A stretch of DNA of 64,000 nucleotides from Anticarsia gemmatalis (taxonomy: Eukaryota; Arthropoda; Insecta; Lepidoptera; Erebidae), in assembly GCF_050436995.1 (NCBI RefSeq), contig NC_134776.1, forward strand, positions 19,757,001 to 19,821,000, given 5' to 3'. The position numbers were made by a program, and so were the translations under genes. Under the pieces are notes generated by a model. The model worked only from the letters and a program-made list of their open reading frames with translations, had not been told where the DNA came from and made no database searches. Below, in pieces: positions 55,190-64,000 of the stretch; the first letter of the stretch is position 1, and the number at the start of each line of letters is the position of its first letter.

Positions 55190-56150
55190 AATATATGGTC
55201 ACGCTTGGATGCAGCGTTTCCCAACAAAATCTATTTGTCTCATTGTTATAAACTGTATTTATTAAATTCGAATCGTAAAGTCATCATAAAAAATGCTATT
55301 TATCTGGTTCTTCTTCATTGCTACCCTACTGCTGGACAAGGATCTCGTCCCAGACTAAAGAGTGTTTAGACCTTGAGTACACCTTGCTGGCTAAGTTCAG
55401 GATGCCTAGGATTTTTAATTTAGACTATCCCTCTGTAATAAAACAAGATAAGTTCAAATTATTTCCTTTAGTCATGCTTTCTTCGGTTCGTAACTTTCTA
55501 ACAGCAGAGCAAAGTGTGTTTCATTCGTCAAAAAAAAGCATTTGTTCGGTCACTTTATTTCGATCAGCTATATCAACAAAGGTAGTATACTACTTCTTTC
55601 ATATTCTGTGCCATTTTACACCTTATTTAATCAGTCAAAAATAATGCCTTACATTTTCATTGCACGCACATTTGTTTTCGAAAAACAGTCTGTTTTGTTT
55701 CCAATTAATTTGAAATCCCCAATACTAGTGTTAATTCAGTCGGACATTGTACATCGGAAAGTACTCCCGGAATAATGGGCATTGGGCTCATTAGAATTAA
55801 CGTCAGATACTCAAGCTCTCCAGGTTTTAATTGCAAAGCAAAATACGACCAATGAAACGAATACACTAACAAAGCTACAGTTACTAGACTAGAACATGGG
55901 TGGCAGATTCTGTTGCTGTATAATGTTTTTTGGTAGTGGGTCTAATGACCGAAATACCTCATGTTAATATTACGCATTTTTTTATTGATAGCAGTTTTTT
56001 TGAGTAGGTAAATCGTTAATTCAATTGTTAAGTTAATGTTTTAACAACAATTTTATAATATTTCACCCGTCTTCGAACGTAAATTAAAAGAAAGTTGGCT
56101 GCGAGTTGAATGAAAACCTCCGGCTTTTGTTTGAAGCCAGTGAAAGTAAC
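55190..56150. other. Non-coding gap between satellite blocks
   Basis: 55313-55400 is a SINE scrap (CTACTGCTGGACAAGGATCTC). The 108-codon frame at 55318 runs through it and is not supported. Confidence 0.4.
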
Positions 56151-56514
56151 GTTCTCATTCCCAACACAATAGTATCAACTGAACAAACAATGAAAGTCCC
56201 CGACCTACCGCACTAACTCATAAATCTTCAGTGTTTCAGCTACAGCGCGAGGGTCACGGTTACAAGGGATGTTAACATTAGGGTTCTCGATTCTCTTTCA
56301 ACTTGAACTGACTGTTTATCTATAAACAGTGTATTTATAAACAAAATTATTTATTATTAACACTGTACAATGTACAATCTGAATCATGGTTGTTTTATGA
56401 GTACCTAAATAACCACTTTCTGTTAGATAATATATCGCTAACTAGCTCTTGGAGCGTCATTAAAATATATTTGTTTACAGTATAAGGGGTAAAACATAAC
56501 AAACATAAACTCTT

Positions 56515-57560
56515 GAAGAACGCAGCCCGGCCATTCAGCTGAATTGATCGCGTTCTTCACCCTGCACACAAAGATGATGCATCTGCTGACATACCCAGAC
56601 AGAAACATAAAAAGAGCCAGTTGCAAGACTGGGCCTAGACGTGAACCCGGGCATTCGGCTGCATCGATTCATCGTTTTCTTCACTCACACACACACATAC
56701 ACACTTACAGGCATGCAAAATTAAATTTTAACAGAGCCTTTGCAAAAGCGACCCCGGGCATTTAGCTACATCGATCCATCATACATACATACAGACACAC
56801 ATACACACATACAAGCACGCAAAATTAAATTTAAACAGAGTCTGGTGCAAGGCGACCCGGGCATTTAGCTGCATCGATCTGTCGGGCACCCTCATCTGCA
56901 CACAAGTGCACTTGCGTACACGGACACACATGCACACACAAATGAAGTATTACTACAGTCTGTACAGGATCCTAGCCCAGATATTTAGCTGCATCGATCT
57001 GTCCGGCATCCTCATCTGCACACAAGCGTAGTTACGTACACGGACACACACACACACAGACACACACGCTCACCAATTTATAACAACAGTCTGTGCAGGA
57101 TCCTAGCCCAGATATTTAGCTGCATCGATCTGTCGGACACCCTCATCCGCACACAAGTGCACTTGCGTACACGGACACACACACACACTCACCAAATTAT
57201 AACCACAGTCTGTGCAGGATTCTAGCCCAGATATTTAGCTGCATCGATCTGTCAGGCACCCTCAACTGCACACAAGTGCACTTACTTACAATCATACACA
57301 CACACGAATTTAAATGTAAACAGATCCTTTTGCAACGAGCCCGGGCATTCAGCTCCGTCGATCAGCCGTGAACTCAGAACTGCACACAAGCACGATGCAC
57401 AACACGAACACACACAATATTAACACTCAAACACACACACACAAACTTGAACAGCGGTTGTTGCAGGACGTGGCCCGGGAATTTAGCTCCATCGATCGCT
57501 CACCCTTCCTTGCACACAAGCAAGATGCAGTCACATACAGATATGCACACGCACACAAAC
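56515..57560 (+). repeat. Satellite array, block 2 (nine monomers)
   Basis: Cores near 56518, 56622, 56740, 56848, 56963, 57096, 57213, 57330 and 57462. Units 56963, 57096 and 57213 form a recent subfamily sharing CAGGATCCTAGCCCAGATAT. Confidence 0.9.
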
Positions 57561-57564
57561 ACCC

Positions 57565-58050
57565 AGTAATATTGGGAAGCTGTGCGATCAGACAGAAAAG
57601 CGCTGACGATTTTTAGACCATAAATAGTTATTAATTTTCTAATGAAATAAATAGATTTTGTGTAATAATTTATCTCAAAACGGTAAGAAATGATGTAATA
57701 ACAATTTTGATAACATTATTTTATTATAGTTTTGAAAAGTTTTATCAAATTATTTGTGACTTGGCAGAGTTACAAACAACATTAAAAATCGTTTGTGTAT
57801 TGAGTGAGTTCTTGAGATGTAGTTCGTAGCTTAAAGCTCGTAGCGCATAGCTCGTAGCTCGTAGAGGCGAAAAGTCAGCTGTAGTAAGTAAGTTAACTAA
57901 AGAAGTGTTACATATTTTACTATGATTGTTAGAAAGTATTTACAAATAAATTGCATTTCTTTACTAATAAAATATTTGGTATTTCTACAAAACTAAAAAA
58001 TATGTTTTATAATCCAATTTTGTATTCAACTGTACTTTGTTCCCCTATTT
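57565..58050. other. Non-coding
   Basis: 57805-57865 has a small CGTAGCT-type tandem (AGCTCGTAGCTCGTAG). Otherwise AT-rich and unassigned. Confidence 0.45.
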
Positions 58051-58184
58051 AGTTGTCTAGGTTATCTGGTCGTGGTCGAGGGAAAGGGAGTAAGTCAGTA
58101 AATCGAGTACCCGCAGCCCTTTTCTCACCAGATGTCGCTACGCAGTTAGTTTTGGAATATGTTAGTGGCAGCAAATTAACATCC

Positions 58185-58320
58185 TACTATCTTTATATAT
58201 ATAATTCTTCTGTAAGTGTGTATGTCACTGAACTTCTCTTAAACGACTGGACCGATTTTGATGGAATTTTTTGTGTGCGTTCAAGGGGATCTGAGACCCA
58301 ACCTGATTAATATTAGTAGG
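58185..58320 (+). mobile_element. Helitron/LINE-like fragment
   Basis: TATATATAATTCTTCTGTAAG, TTAAACGACTGGACCGATTTTG; a 5' part as in elements like 63040-63252. The 58053-58185 stretch before it is open but unrecognised. Confidence 0.45.
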
Positions 58321-58529
58321 ATTTCTAACATTTGATATGGACTAATTGGTAAAGATGTTATGTTTAATTCGGAGGATTCCGAACGTGTGGCTTCAACCAC
58401 TTATAGTATTATTAAATAACTGTGAGAAAAATAGCAAGACGCTTGCTAAAACTGGAATAGGCTAAGACATGAAAGTAGTCAATATTACAATTTAAAACGT
58501 TATAAAACTTTTCAATCGTATGAGACATC

Positions 58530-58985
58530 AAAGCGTTACTGGCTCGCGGACCCCTCGAAAGAACCCCTTAGCAACACAATATTGATTTGATCTGAATTTT
58601 AGTACTTGTTATTTTATGGTGAACACCTTAGGTTCATATTTGATTGATGATTGTCGACCGCGCAGATGCGAGATGAATTATGGGGTGATTTTTAAAGTTT
58701 TATTGTGCGTGTGTCTGTCTGTGGCCTTTGAGTGACCAGAGAGCTGAGTGTGTGTGTTTTTTGTTCTACTTGAAATATTGGAGTTGTTACGATTTACTGA
58801 GACAAAACATGTGCTTTCTTTAAGTCTAGCTACTTGATAGAACCGGGTGTATGAAGTTCTATTGCAATTAAATAATGCTCATTTCTTAAAACAAATGCGA
58901 TATATCAATGTCGAATGTAGGACTTTATAGCGCGATTCCCTACCACTATCTACTGGTGACAACCGGCTAGTCGAGCTGTGACTCT
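58530..58985. repeat. Dispersed repeat and scraps
   Basis: 58530-58700 matches 39230-39410. 58930-58985 is a TCTCTAC-element end (CCACTATCTACTGGTGACAA). Confidence 0.45.
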
Positions 58986-59004
58986 GCTATCCTACTGTGC
59001 AATA

Positions 59005-59085
59005 AAGGGTGTTTGATAGATCGATGCAGCTGAATGCCCCGGCTTGAGTACCGGGATGCGTCCTGCACCAGGCTCTGATTATTAT
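59005..59085 (-). repeat. Solo satellite monomer
   Basis: GATAGATCGATGCAGCTGAAT and CCGGGATGCGTCCTGCACC, inverted core. Confidence 0.75.
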
Positions 59086-59284
59086 GATACGCTTTCTTGT
59101 TGCGTAGATATAAATAAAAGACGAAGGTACATTCCAGCTCATTTTCCGTGTTGAAATAGACGTTAACTTCATTATAATTTTTTTATAGTAAAAACCAAAA
59201 TGCGCATATGAAATTAAAGGAAGCAACTAGCCGCGCGGTTACATTTTTATATACTAAGTTTCTATTGAAAAAGATTCCCAAATA

Positions 59285-59465
59285 TAAAAGAAAATATTTG
59301 CTTTCAAAACACACTCTTTACGTAAGACGTTCGTGAACAAAGAGCCCAATGTCAACGTCGTTTGTGGCCGTGACCCTGTAGCTGAAACAATGAATATTTA
59401 TGTGTCTCAGCGGTAGGTCAGGTTCGTTCCTTGTTTATACAGTTGATATTCAAGAACAATTGTAT
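59285..59465 (-). repeat. Dispersed repeat 'GAGGGTCACGG', inverted
   Basis: TTCAAAACACACTCTTTACG, GTGGCCGTGACCCTGTAGCTG, GCGGTAGGTCAGG, TTTATACAGTTGATATTC. Confidence 0.6.
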
Positions 59466-59554
59466 TAAGAAAGAGACCGTTTTCTTGTGCTATGAAAATA
59501 GAATAAATTATTTTTCATCTGTGTATACAAGTTGTAAATACATACACACATACA

Positions 59555-59800
59555 TCTATACTAATATTATAAAGCTGAAGAGTTTTTTGTTTGTTTGTTT
59601 GAACGCGCTAATCTCAGGACCTACTGGTCCGATTTGAAAAATTCTTTCAGTGTTAGATAGCCTATTTATCGAGGAAGGCTATATATAACATCACGCTACG
59701 GTCATTAGGAGCGGAGTAGCAACGAAAAATGTTACGAAAACGGGGAAAATTTTGACCCATTCTCTTCAGTGACGCAAGCGAAGTTGCGCGGGTCAGCTAG
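59555..59800 (+). mobile_element. Non-autonomous Helitron
   Basis: TCTATACTAATATTATAAAG to GCGCGGGTCAGCTAG, hairpin intact. Confidence 0.85.
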
Positions 59801-60049
59801 TATAATCATAAAAACATAAAATCATGCCTTTGCCCATAGGGGTAGGCACAGATCAAAGAACAAAAATAGTTAGTATGGTGGAAAATAATATAAATGTCGA
59901 TTTTCTCTGAGGTTAAATTAGTGCCGACAATTGATTCAAAAAGGTTGGAACGAATGAAACGTATTGAAATACTCTTCTGGCAAAGGCCATAATTCTAGTG
60001 TATTAATTCCGTCAAAAGTAGTACACAAACCTGAAAATAATATTTTTTT

Positions 60050-60350
60050 TAACCCATTACTGTTCCACTGCAGGGCAAGGGTCACCTCCCAAACGAGAGT
60101 TTAGGCCTTGAGTCCACCACGTTGGCCAAGTGCGGGTTGGGGACTTTGCATGTCCTCAATAAATGTACTAAACAAATTTTACGCATGCAAGGTTTCCTCA
60201 CGATATTTTCCTTTACCGTTAGAGCAAGTGATAATTATTTCTAATACACACATAAATTCGAAAAGTCATTGGTGTGTTAACTAGGATTCGAACCTGCGAC
60301 CACTTGCGCACCAGGTGCCATCTTCAACCACTCGGCTATCACTGCTAAAA
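60050..60350 (-). mobile_element. tRNA-headed SINE, complete
   Basis: Minus strand: A-box TAGCCGAGTGG (60338-60328), B-box GGTTCGAATCC (60294-60284), body, and end with GTGGACTCAAGGCC. The full pol III promoter is present. Pieces at 11580, 15860, 29500, 50266, 55313. Confidence 0.8.
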
Positions 60351-60509
60351 ATAATATAAATTATTTTTATTTGTAGAAAATATGGTGTAAAAAATGGATA
60401 ATGAAACAAAATAGTATCACGTTTTAAGCTAACATGCAAATATTTGGCAAACAATCTTAGTAGGTATATAAAACAGTGTTATTACTCCCGCCTTTGTTAG
60501 TGATGCCTC

Positions 60510-60664
60510 TAGCAGCATGGATCAATACAAGGGCGGTAGTGGACGTCACCTCATTAAACTTGGCACGCAAACTGGTCGATATTATATGGGCGTGTGCCGG
60601 CCACGAGGCGCGTGGCGCGCGGCTGACGGCAGAGACCTACATGTACTGGCTGCAGTTTACAAAG
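60510..60664 (+). other. GC-rich island, possible exon
   Basis: A GC-rich block in AT-rich DNA, open in two frames (60476-60667 and 60517-60774), with an AG (60512) before it and CAAAG|TAATTA after it, a poor donor. No domain recognised. It could be an exon, a decayed gene or a CpG island. Confidence 0.25.
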
Positions 60665-60894
60665 TAATTATAAATATAATTTTGAGATTTTGTTCAAGTT
60701 TGTATTCTTTTGTATATTTACTTTTTGTACATTTCATTAAATATTTACTTTTACAAAAAAAAAAAAAAAAATAATTTTATTTATTTCAAAATTATAATTT
60801 CTTTTTTAATTAAGATTTTTTTCGTGTGTAGTTTGTTTTTATAAAACAAGTGGTAGACAAGTCGTTTAAAAAAACTTGCACTAAGAATTTTATT

Positions 60895-61055
60895 GTTCGT
60901 GTGTCGCGGGGACTATTACAAACATACAAACAACGTGCACACAGTACAACCAGACTCGAAACAACTATTTGTGAATAGTACGAAATATTTGTTCCGTGTG
61001 GGAATCGAACACTGGTAGTGACGTGGTGACCACTTTAACCACTGTGCCACGGAGG
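60895..61055 (-). mobile_element. tRNA-headed SINE, second family
   Basis: Minus strand: TGGCACAGTGGTTAAAG (A-box) and TGTTCGATTCCC (B-box), body ending GTCCCCGCGACAC. The transposon at 61067 starts just beside its head. Confidence 0.75.
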
Positions 61056-61519
61056 TCGTGAATATACAGGGTGTCCCAAAACTTAACGATAATCCGAGAC
61101 AGGATGAAAGGCCACGTCATACCGGTTTTAGGAAAAATAAAAAAAAAATTCCATATCACTTAGTTCAGCAATAATAGACACTTTTCAAAAAAGTTGAAAT
61201 TCCACACCCTTGGTCGCATTTTCAAGTCCTGTGATCACCAATGTCACAATTTCGTTGTGTTTTTTTCAATTTCGTGATCTTCATTAAATATGCTATTAAT
61301 CGTAAAACAAATTAATGCACAAAACATTGTTAATTTAATAAAAAAAGTTAAGTTTTAGTGAGTCATGGTTCACAAAAATATCGTTAGTTAACTTTGCCGC
61401 TTCATATTGAAAAAAAAATGTAATACACTACCCTTGGCAAGTTATTTCAAAAGTTGGCGCATTTAATCAAGATTTCAAAATGGTGCAACACTTGCCACTT
61501 TTCTTGCCATTAAAAATGT

Positions 61520-61735
61520 TATTTTTATTTGAACGACGAGTATCCCCGAAAATGGATCGGACGGAGTGGTACAATTGTATGGCCTCCTCGTTCCCCCGAT
61601 CTAAATCCAGTAGATATTTTTTACTGGGAATGCATAAAAGAAAAAGTCTATTCGAAATCAATACAGAATCTATCATAACTTCGCCAGAAAATTGACACAG
61701 CGTCAGAAGAAATAAATGCAAGGAATTTTGCTTGA
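61520..61735 (+). pseudogene. Transposase C-terminal fragment, left arm
   Basis: Reads N-D-E-Y-P-R-K-W-I-G-R, then W-P-P-R-S-P-D-L-N-P-V-D and Y-W-E-C-I-K-E-K-V-Y, with an internal stop near 61676 where the right arm has a sense codon. Confidence 0.75.
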
Positions 61736-62000
61736 CTGGTGCAAAGGTCTTTTGTAAGGCGTTGCAGAGCCTGTATTCGTGCCAGAGGAAAACAATTCGG
61801 AATTACGTTAGTTTAAGGAGAATAATTAAATAAAAACGATGGTTCGTTCATTCTTTTTTTTTAAATTATTTTTACCTATTATGTTTATTACATTAAATAT
61901 TGGATATGCACTGACTCAATTACCTCTTTACTAAAAATAATTGCTGTCCTCTAGCACGAATACAGGCTCTGCAACGCCTTACAAAAGACCTTTGCACCAG

Positions 62001-62215
62001 TCAAGCAAAATTCCTTGCATTTATTTCTTCTGACGCTGTGTCAATTTTCTGGCAAAGTTTTGATAGATTTTGTATTGATTTCGAATAGACTTTTTCTTTT
62101 ATGCATTCCCAGTAAAAAATATCTACTGGATTTAGATCGGGGGAACGAGGAGGCCATACAATTGTACCACTCCGTCCGATCCATTTTCGGGGATACTCGT
62201 CGTTCAAATAAAAAT
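62001..62215 (-). pseudogene. Transposase C-terminal fragment, right arm
   Basis: 68 codons open on the minus strand with the same motifs and no internal stop. The N-terminal DNA-binding part and the first two catalytic acids are absent, so it is not functional alone. Confidence 0.8.
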
Positions 62216-62669
62216 AACATTTTTAATGGCAAGAAAAGTGGCAAGTGTTGCACCATTTTGAAATCTTGATTAAATGCGCCAACTTTTGAAATAACTTGCC
62301 AAGGGTAGTGTAGTACATTTTTTTTTCAATATGAAGCGTCAAAGTTAACTAACGAAATTTTTGTGAACCATGACTCACTAAAACTTAACGTTTTTTATTA
62401 AATTAACAATGTTTTGTGCATTAATTTGTTTTACGATTAATAGCATATTTAATGAAGATCACGAAATTGAAAAAAACACAGCGAAATTGTGACATTGGTG
62501 ATCACAGGACTTGAAAATGCGACCAAGGGTGTGGAATTGCAACTTTTTTGAAAAGTGTCTATTATTGCTGAACTAAGTGATATGGATTTTTTTTTTTATT
62601 TTTCCTAGAACCGGTATGACTTGGCCTTTCATCCTGTCTCGGATTATCGTTGAGTTTTGGGACACCCTG

Positions 62670-63035
62670 TATAATATGAATTCTTACAAAAACATTTTTT
62701 TTGAGGCTTTATTTGAAAAAAATATTTTTAAGTTAATTCCGGCAGAATATTTCACAATGAACATAGAACACGTAAGTTAAAAAAAAATGAATATAAAACT
62801 GTCGAGTATCCCTGGAAAGCCCCCTCCCAAAAACGCTATAGAATAGTTAACTCAAGTATCAATATCAAAGTAATCAATAAAAAAGTATAATAAAACATGG
62901 CTAATATATGAGAAATTTCATTACGTACACATATTGTACGGGAAACACGAGAAGCTCATGATTGTTATGTACACCCGTGTGTACACGAAACATGCATTGC
63001 GAAAGTAGTTAAGTAGATAGTAGTGCCAAAATAAT
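62670..63035. other. Non-coding
   Basis: Nothing recognised. Confidence 0.35.
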
Positions 63036-63039
63036 GTTT

Positions 63040-63252
63040 CTGTTCTCTTCGCATGTGTATATTTGATATATAAAATTCTCGCGTCACAGTTTTCATTGCC
63101 GTACTCCTCCGAAACGGCTTGTTCGATTCTCATGAAATTTTGTGAGCATAATTGACTAGGTCTGAGAAACGGCCAACATCTATTTTTCATACACCTAAGT
63201 GACACAATTTTTTTTGTTTATATGGCAAAGCAACGTTTTCCGGGTCAGCTAG
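63040..63252 (+). mobile_element. Helitron-like element, third family
   Basis: TGTATATTTGATATATAAAATTC start, TCTCATGAAATTTTGTGAGC centre, CGTTTTCCGGGTCAGCTAG end. Confidence 0.6.
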
Positions 63253-63671
63253 TATAGTATATTTTTGTAAGTTATAACCGAGCAATAAAACGCAGACGTA
63301 ATAATTGAATAATTGTATGATACGTTTGTAAAGTTATTTTACAATCACTGTGTGATGTATAATATAATTACTGAGTGAACATAATTATGAGCGTTCATAC
63401 AAAAACGTACGATTGAACAATGAGTTTTTTACGGGCAAGGAAGTTATATTCGTTTGTCAAAGTCGGTTGACTTTCAGTAAGACTTGTCAAAGGCCTATAA
63501 GGGCCTTAAATCAATTTGAACACTAATCATAAGACGCATAATCGCTAAATTTACTGTACATTTTTATTAATTTAACGTAAACACAACTCCAAAAAAGAGG
63601 TGTGTCTGTACGTGATCGCTTGACATATGAAAATAGTTGTATTAATTAATGTAACTTGTCCTTAATATCAG

Positions 63672-63893
63672 GTGTGGCATGTTACCATTGAGTTGAATGA
63701 AAACTTGACAAGAGACAATGTGAGCTGCGAGGCGACAACTAATGAGGATCTTATATTCAACGAGAGAAGAAATGTAATAACTGTAGTCTTAATTGTCCAT
63801 ATGAACAGAAAAATATCGCCCAATGAAGTTAGCGTAAAACTCATTAGCGGCTCGAATAATTATTTTTGGCTTATCTTCTTCAAGGCTCGGTAA
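63672..63893 (+). CDS. Possible terminal exon of an unknown gene
   Basis: A 73-codon open stretch follows an acceptor-like TAACTTGTCCTTAATATCAG and ends in TAA. It starts V-W-H-V-T-I-E-L-N-E-N-L-T and alternates hydrophobic and polar residues as beta-strand proteins do, with one N-L-T glycosylation-type motif and a single cysteine. No upstream exon is visible in the preceding kilobase, and no family is recognised. It may be another small secreted protein like that at 626-1377, but that is a guess; chance openness is possible. Confidence 0.3.
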   Translation: MWHVTIELNENLTRDNVSCEATTNEDLIFNERRNVITVVLIVHMNRKISPNEVSVKLISGSNNYFWLIFFKAR

Positions 63894-64000
63894 AGGCTAG
63901 ATAGAGTATAAAAATCGCATGTCGCTTTATCACTTGGCAACGTTACTCAGGAAAAATATTCTCTTTCAGAACACACCCTAACTTGCCGAAAATTCTCAAG

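Larger units (their letters stand above)
61067..62669. mobile_element. Palindromic Tc1/mariner-type element
   Basis: 1603 bp between TA dinucleotides; both ends CAGGGTGTCCCAAAAC. Two arms of about 730 bp (61067-61793 and 61943-62669) mirror each other without net indels. Each carries the 3' part of a Tc1/mariner (IS630-type) transposase gene with W-P-P-R-S-P-D-L-N-P-V-D, the region of the last catalytic acid. Confidence 0.9.

Noticed and set aside
60284..60338. tRNA gene on the minus strand
   Set aside because: A- and B-boxes are present but the sequence continues into a SINE body and no tRNA acceptor stem is evident.

Overview
The window reads as nuclear DNA of a moth or butterfly (Lepidoptera). 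The evidence is an AT-rich background with sparse coding, short GT-AG introns, many non-autonomous Helitrons of the type common in Lepidoptera (3' end GTCAGCTAG preceded by a CGCAA/TTGCG hairpin), 5S-rRNA-headed and tRNA-headed SINEs, and many short inverted-repeat elements. No bacterial-style operon, CRISPR array, or functional rRNA or tRNA gene was seen.

Coding content is small. Three intact single-exon genes stand out: gene 1 (2715-3848, +), gene 2 (8508-9053, +) and gene 3 (44430-44969, -). They are diverged paralogues. Each ends in a module of about 120-140 residues with a conserved tryptophan helix, a G-N-K-K-Y-L type strand (absent in gene 1) and an H-x4-H ... C-x2-C knuckle like the N-terminal zinc-binding (H2C2) domain of retroelement or transposon integrases. 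The DDE catalytic core is absent. All three have a TATA-less core promoter with an initiator and a downstream promoter element at exactly the same +28 to +33 spacing, and 5' leaders of 89-98 nt. Genes 1 and 2 also share sequence around and beyond the poly(A) signal, so they arose by DNA duplication. Gene 1 has gained 36 glycine-rich pentapeptides; gene 2 has gained a ~104-bp minisatellite in its 3' UTR. This trio is the best candidate for an undescribed system: transposon-derived zinc-knuckle proteins kept as host genes.

The edges hold parts of other genes: two spliced exons of a small, probably secreted protein at 626-1377, and a possible terminal exon at 63672-63893.

The rest is transposable-element and satellite DNA. 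From 11-42 kb it is a patchwork of SINEs, Helitrons, inverted-repeat elements and two large fold-back transposons (13873-15840 and a Tc1/mariner-type element at 25589-26581, whose palindromic relative lies at 61067-62669). From 45-48 kb it is AT-rich with little recognisable content. At 48.5-49.3 kb four elements are inserted one inside another. From 52.9-57.6 kb there is a two-block array of about 25 satellite monomers with CA-rich spacers; single monomers of the same family are scattered elsewhere. Repeat families were recognised by comparing copies inside this window, so most family names are inference.
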